Of a DNA stretch of 64,000 nt, positions 61,441 through 64,000 are shown in pieces. This DNA comes from Haliclona indistincta (taxonomy: Eukaryota > Porifera > Demospongiae > Haplosclerida > Chalinidae): NCBI GenBank assembly GCA_964017065.1, contig OZ024783.1:19009752-19073751 (forward strand), given 5' to 3'. The notes beneath the pieces were generated by a model, which saw only the letters and a program-made list of their open reading frames with translations, was not told the DNA's origin and made no database searches. The translations under genes and the position numbers were made by a program. Numbering within the stretch: the first letter of the stretch is position 1; each line of letters opens with the position of its first letter.

Positions 61441-62540
61441 GTTACGTAGTATATATTATCTATGGCCATACTAAGACTATTCTGACCAATCAGATTGCGC
61501 TATTTGAGGGATATAACGGGTCATATTTCCCTCCGCGTCACGTGCCTGGCAAGATCAGAACAGCCTTTAAATTTAGCATGGCAAATACCTGGTAATAAAG
61601 CGTATTCGACACTTCTAGGACCTTCGGAGTGATTGCAGGCTGAGAAACAGATGGCTCGACGTTTTATCGAAGGTAACGTGCTACATTTCTGAGGTTTACC
61701 GTTGATAAAACGGGCGCTGGAAGTGGCGAGTGTAAGTCAAGTTTTAACTCCAATCAAGTTGCGCTTGTCAGTGCTGTTCTGAGCTTGTCTCCGCTTGGCA
61801 TCACACAAGAACTGTAAAAAAAATTGTGTTCCACGCAGTCTTTTTAGCAAAAGTGTACCAGCTAGGCCTCACAAATGGCGGTTTATGAATTTTTTCCATA
61901 GAATTATTGCGGTCAACTATTAGCGCCCAACCGGTCTATAGTCAGAAGGGACGGGTAAATCCCATACAACAGTTTGGTTATCACAATAGCAAGGCTTCTA
62001 GTGTAGTATACACATGCACAGGATGAAGGCTTCTAGTGTAGTATATACAAGCACAGGATGAAGGCTTCGATTTGTTGTGATCATGATTAAACATGAATCA
62101 AAGAATAATGTTAATAATTATGTGATACACTCATACGTCAGTGTAGACATTTCAAATAATTATGAATTAAATATGTATCTCATTTCACACAAGAAATGAG
62201 ATGCACGTTTAATTCATCTGAACCTTGAATAATACCAGTGACACTAGTGGGCCTATACTACCAAGCCTCGAGCTAAAACTCAAGTTAATTTGTGCATATA
62301 TAATTATTATGACTGAAGAATATGGCAGAGTTCCAGTTTTTCAACAGTGTTACATCAGTAGTAGAAAAATTAGTGAGTTGCTCAAAAATACTCTCAATAA
62401 TACACTGTAATACATTTAGGTATAGAACATATCATTGACTGGTTTTATATCCTGGAGCTGTCTTATTTATTGACTGATATTGAGGTTTATTTTATTACCA
62501 TCGATGATTGCAAGTAACAAAACAATATTTATTTCACAGA
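61441..62540. other. Intergenic with short direct repeats
   Basis: Holds the second copy of TATAGTCAGAAGGGAC at 61936 and two close copies of AAGGCTTCTAGTGTAGTATA at about 61991 and 62027. No gene was recognised. Confidence 0.4.
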
Positions 62541-62542
62541 AA

Positions 62543-62652
62543 CGAGTCTCTTCGTGGACTTGCAGCTCTCAGCACACTCCTGGAGTGTGTTGAGAGCTGC
62601 ACTGCAGAGGATGGTAGAGCATGAGCTGGCTAACAGGATCAGCACTAACTGA
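62543..62652 (+). pseudogene. Orphan exon resembling the last helices of a Death domain
   Basis: After a TATTTCACAG acceptor, the frame reads SAHSWSVLRAALQRMVEHEL and ends at a stop. The pattern resembles the SWSDLITALRA... end of the Death domains here. No matching first half was found upstream. Weak evidence, based on pattern only. Confidence 0.4.
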
Positions 62653-63372
62653 TGGTGAGTTGTGACTGCATCATTGTGAGTCGTGTGTGTTGTTCTTATA
62701 CTGCAGGACCAAGAATGATACTAGTTGACTTATGCAGCTGACTTTCATCGAACAACATGAGCCCAACGCTGTCATTATGAATATACTATGAAACAGTTTC
62801 AATTATTATTATTGTGCCTATTACACACATTACTGGCAGGTATTACTGAGAGTGTGTAACCATACTACCATTGATTTTAATCAGTCTCTCAACATCATTA
62901 AAATATTGTGAGGTGCATGAATAGCTGTAATCATGAAGTTAGAACTGCTCTTATCATTACTGCAGTAACAAAATTCGAACAATTTTCAAGTTAAAAAATC
63001 ATCTTTCCCATTCAATCAATTCTCCACTTCAATCTCTCCCTCCTCCCGTAACTATTATTCTCCATTCAATCTTATTCCAATTCATTGCAAGTCATCATCA
63101 TAATAATATTTATTTTAATTCATCAATTTTTATCTATCATCAATCAAACTCTGGAATAGTCTCCCTGTTTCTATTAAATCAGCTCATTCTCTCTCATCAG
63201 TATTTGAAGTCTCTTCTCTCTTCATCCTATAATTAGCACTGCTTGCTATCCACATTTCTTTGAAATGAAAAAGAAACAAAATCACTGTTTATTATTACTT
63301 TAGTTAATAATTAGAAGAGTCTACATGAACATAAACCACATTCGGCATTTTTGCTGCAAAGGCATTTTGAAT
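62653..63372. other. Intergenic, nothing else seen
   Basis: AT-rich, no recognisable exon. Confidence 0.35.
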
Positions 63373-63412
63373 CTAGGCGCTAATTCTAATTAATTCGCAC
63401 GAAGGAGGGGCT
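63373..63412 (+). promoter_or_regulatory. Shared upstream block, copy 6
   Basis: TAGGCGCTAATTCTAATTAA then TTCGCACGAAGGAGGGGCT, about 21 bp before the ATG at 63433. The spacing is slightly larger than in other copies. Confidence 0.6.
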
Positions 63413-63432
63413 CTTTAGATTTAATTTAGAAA

Positions 63433-63970
63433 ATGGTCGAACCGGATTCGCCAGAGCTCAAGGCGCTTAAATCTCAGTTCAGCTACCTCGTGAGCTGCAT
63501 CAGTGTCGGCTCTATCCTGCCCGAGGCTCGTGGTAAACTCATCACTGTAGCTGACTATGAGGATTGTAGAGCAGAACAAACAGACTCCAGACAAGCTCAG
63601 ACAGAAGCTGATGAAGTGTGTTGAGAAGGAGGTCCAGGGCGATCCCAGGAAGTTCAATATGTTTGTTGCTATTCTCGAAAAGATCGGTCAAAGAGCAGTT
63701 GCTCAGCGCCTCCATGATGCGATCACTGCTCAACCCAGGCAGAATCCAGGTAATTCACATAATTATTATTATTAATGTTCCTTCATACCACTCGTGCAGA
63801 TATGAGCGACCTGGCGGATGTGTTAGAGATCAGTTGTCTTAGATGTGCAAGACTGGAGCCGGCTAGGCATGACCCTGGGGCTATTGTACCAGCCCACACT
63901 GACAGATATTGATACTCATCGACGCGGCAAACAAATTGATTGTAAGAAAGACATGCTTGCAGCATGGCTG
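63433..63970 (+). pseudogene. CARD-Death gene with frame damage, cut near the window end
   Basis: The first exon (63433-63751, donor GTAATT) encodes a CARD-like start (SPELKALKSQFSYLVSCISV) with a 4-base excess (ACAG) near 63600 that shifts the frame before KLMKCVEKEVQGD and FVAILEKIGQRAVAQRL. The next exon, from about 63801, encodes a Death domain of another type (DWSRLGMTLGLLYQPTLTDI, DMLAAWL) with one frame change near 63836 and a TAG at the end of AWL. It could be a pseudogene or an active gene with assembly errors; the Death domain may have continued past 63970. Confidence 0.65.
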
Positions 63971-64000
63971 TAGCAACGGGACAATGTCCCACAGAAGGGA

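Overview
This is eukaryotic nuclear DNA, most likely from a marine invertebrate and probably a demosponge. The sponge call is an inference from four things: intron-containing genes with short pyrimidine-tract introns, many CARD and Death-domain genes, a ROCO-type GTPase joined to a Death domain, and an intronless GABA-B-like class C receptor, all in very repeat-rich DNA. No bacterial operon, rRNA, CRISPR array or true tRNA gene was seen.

Layout. (1) 1-15.9 kb: a ROCO GTPase-Death domain gene (4464-7331, possibly with a 5' exon at 1-27). It lies between two inverted copies of a ~3.2 kb mobile element (1009-4333 and 10581-13699), with a 1 kb GATA array and LINE debris. (2) 16.1-32.6 kb: a cyclic-nucleotide-gated (CNG) channel gene of about 15 exons. 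Intron 8 carries an unrelated intronless 287-aa gene (23316-24179) and a mitochondrial-carrier fragment; the introns also carry SINEs and MITEs. (3) 29.9-54.2 kb: a tandem duplication. Each unit begins with the last four CNG exons (second half of the nucleotide-binding domain plus the C-tail), followed by a CARD-Death-transmembrane gene, then a CARD-Death gene. Unit A (29918-38917) is intact. Unit B (39129-46681) has the CNG tail without its membrane part and a CARD-Death gene broken by a MITE. Unit C (46879-54206) is decayed and carries a CR1/Jockey-type LINE. (4) 54.3-56.2 kb: a divergent, damaged CARD gene with a new C-terminal module and a glycine-rich membrane hairpin. (5) 58.3-60.8 kb: the class C receptor on the minus strand. 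(6) 62.5-64 kb: further damaged Death-fold pieces.

The main theme is a birth-and-death cluster of Death-fold signalling genes. Several share a short upstream sequence block (GGCGCTAATT, then TTAATTCGCAC and a GGGGCT box). The Death domains show a mosaic pattern: the first half is divergent and the second half is nearly identical at nucleotide level, even between the ROCO gene and the CARD-Death-membrane genes. A plausible reading is an innate-immunity or cell-death signalling locus in which adaptor genes are amplified together with the tail of a neighbouring ion-channel gene. Function is inferred from domain architecture only. Exon joins are predictions from splice consensus and phase, and frameshifts could be either real or assembly errors.
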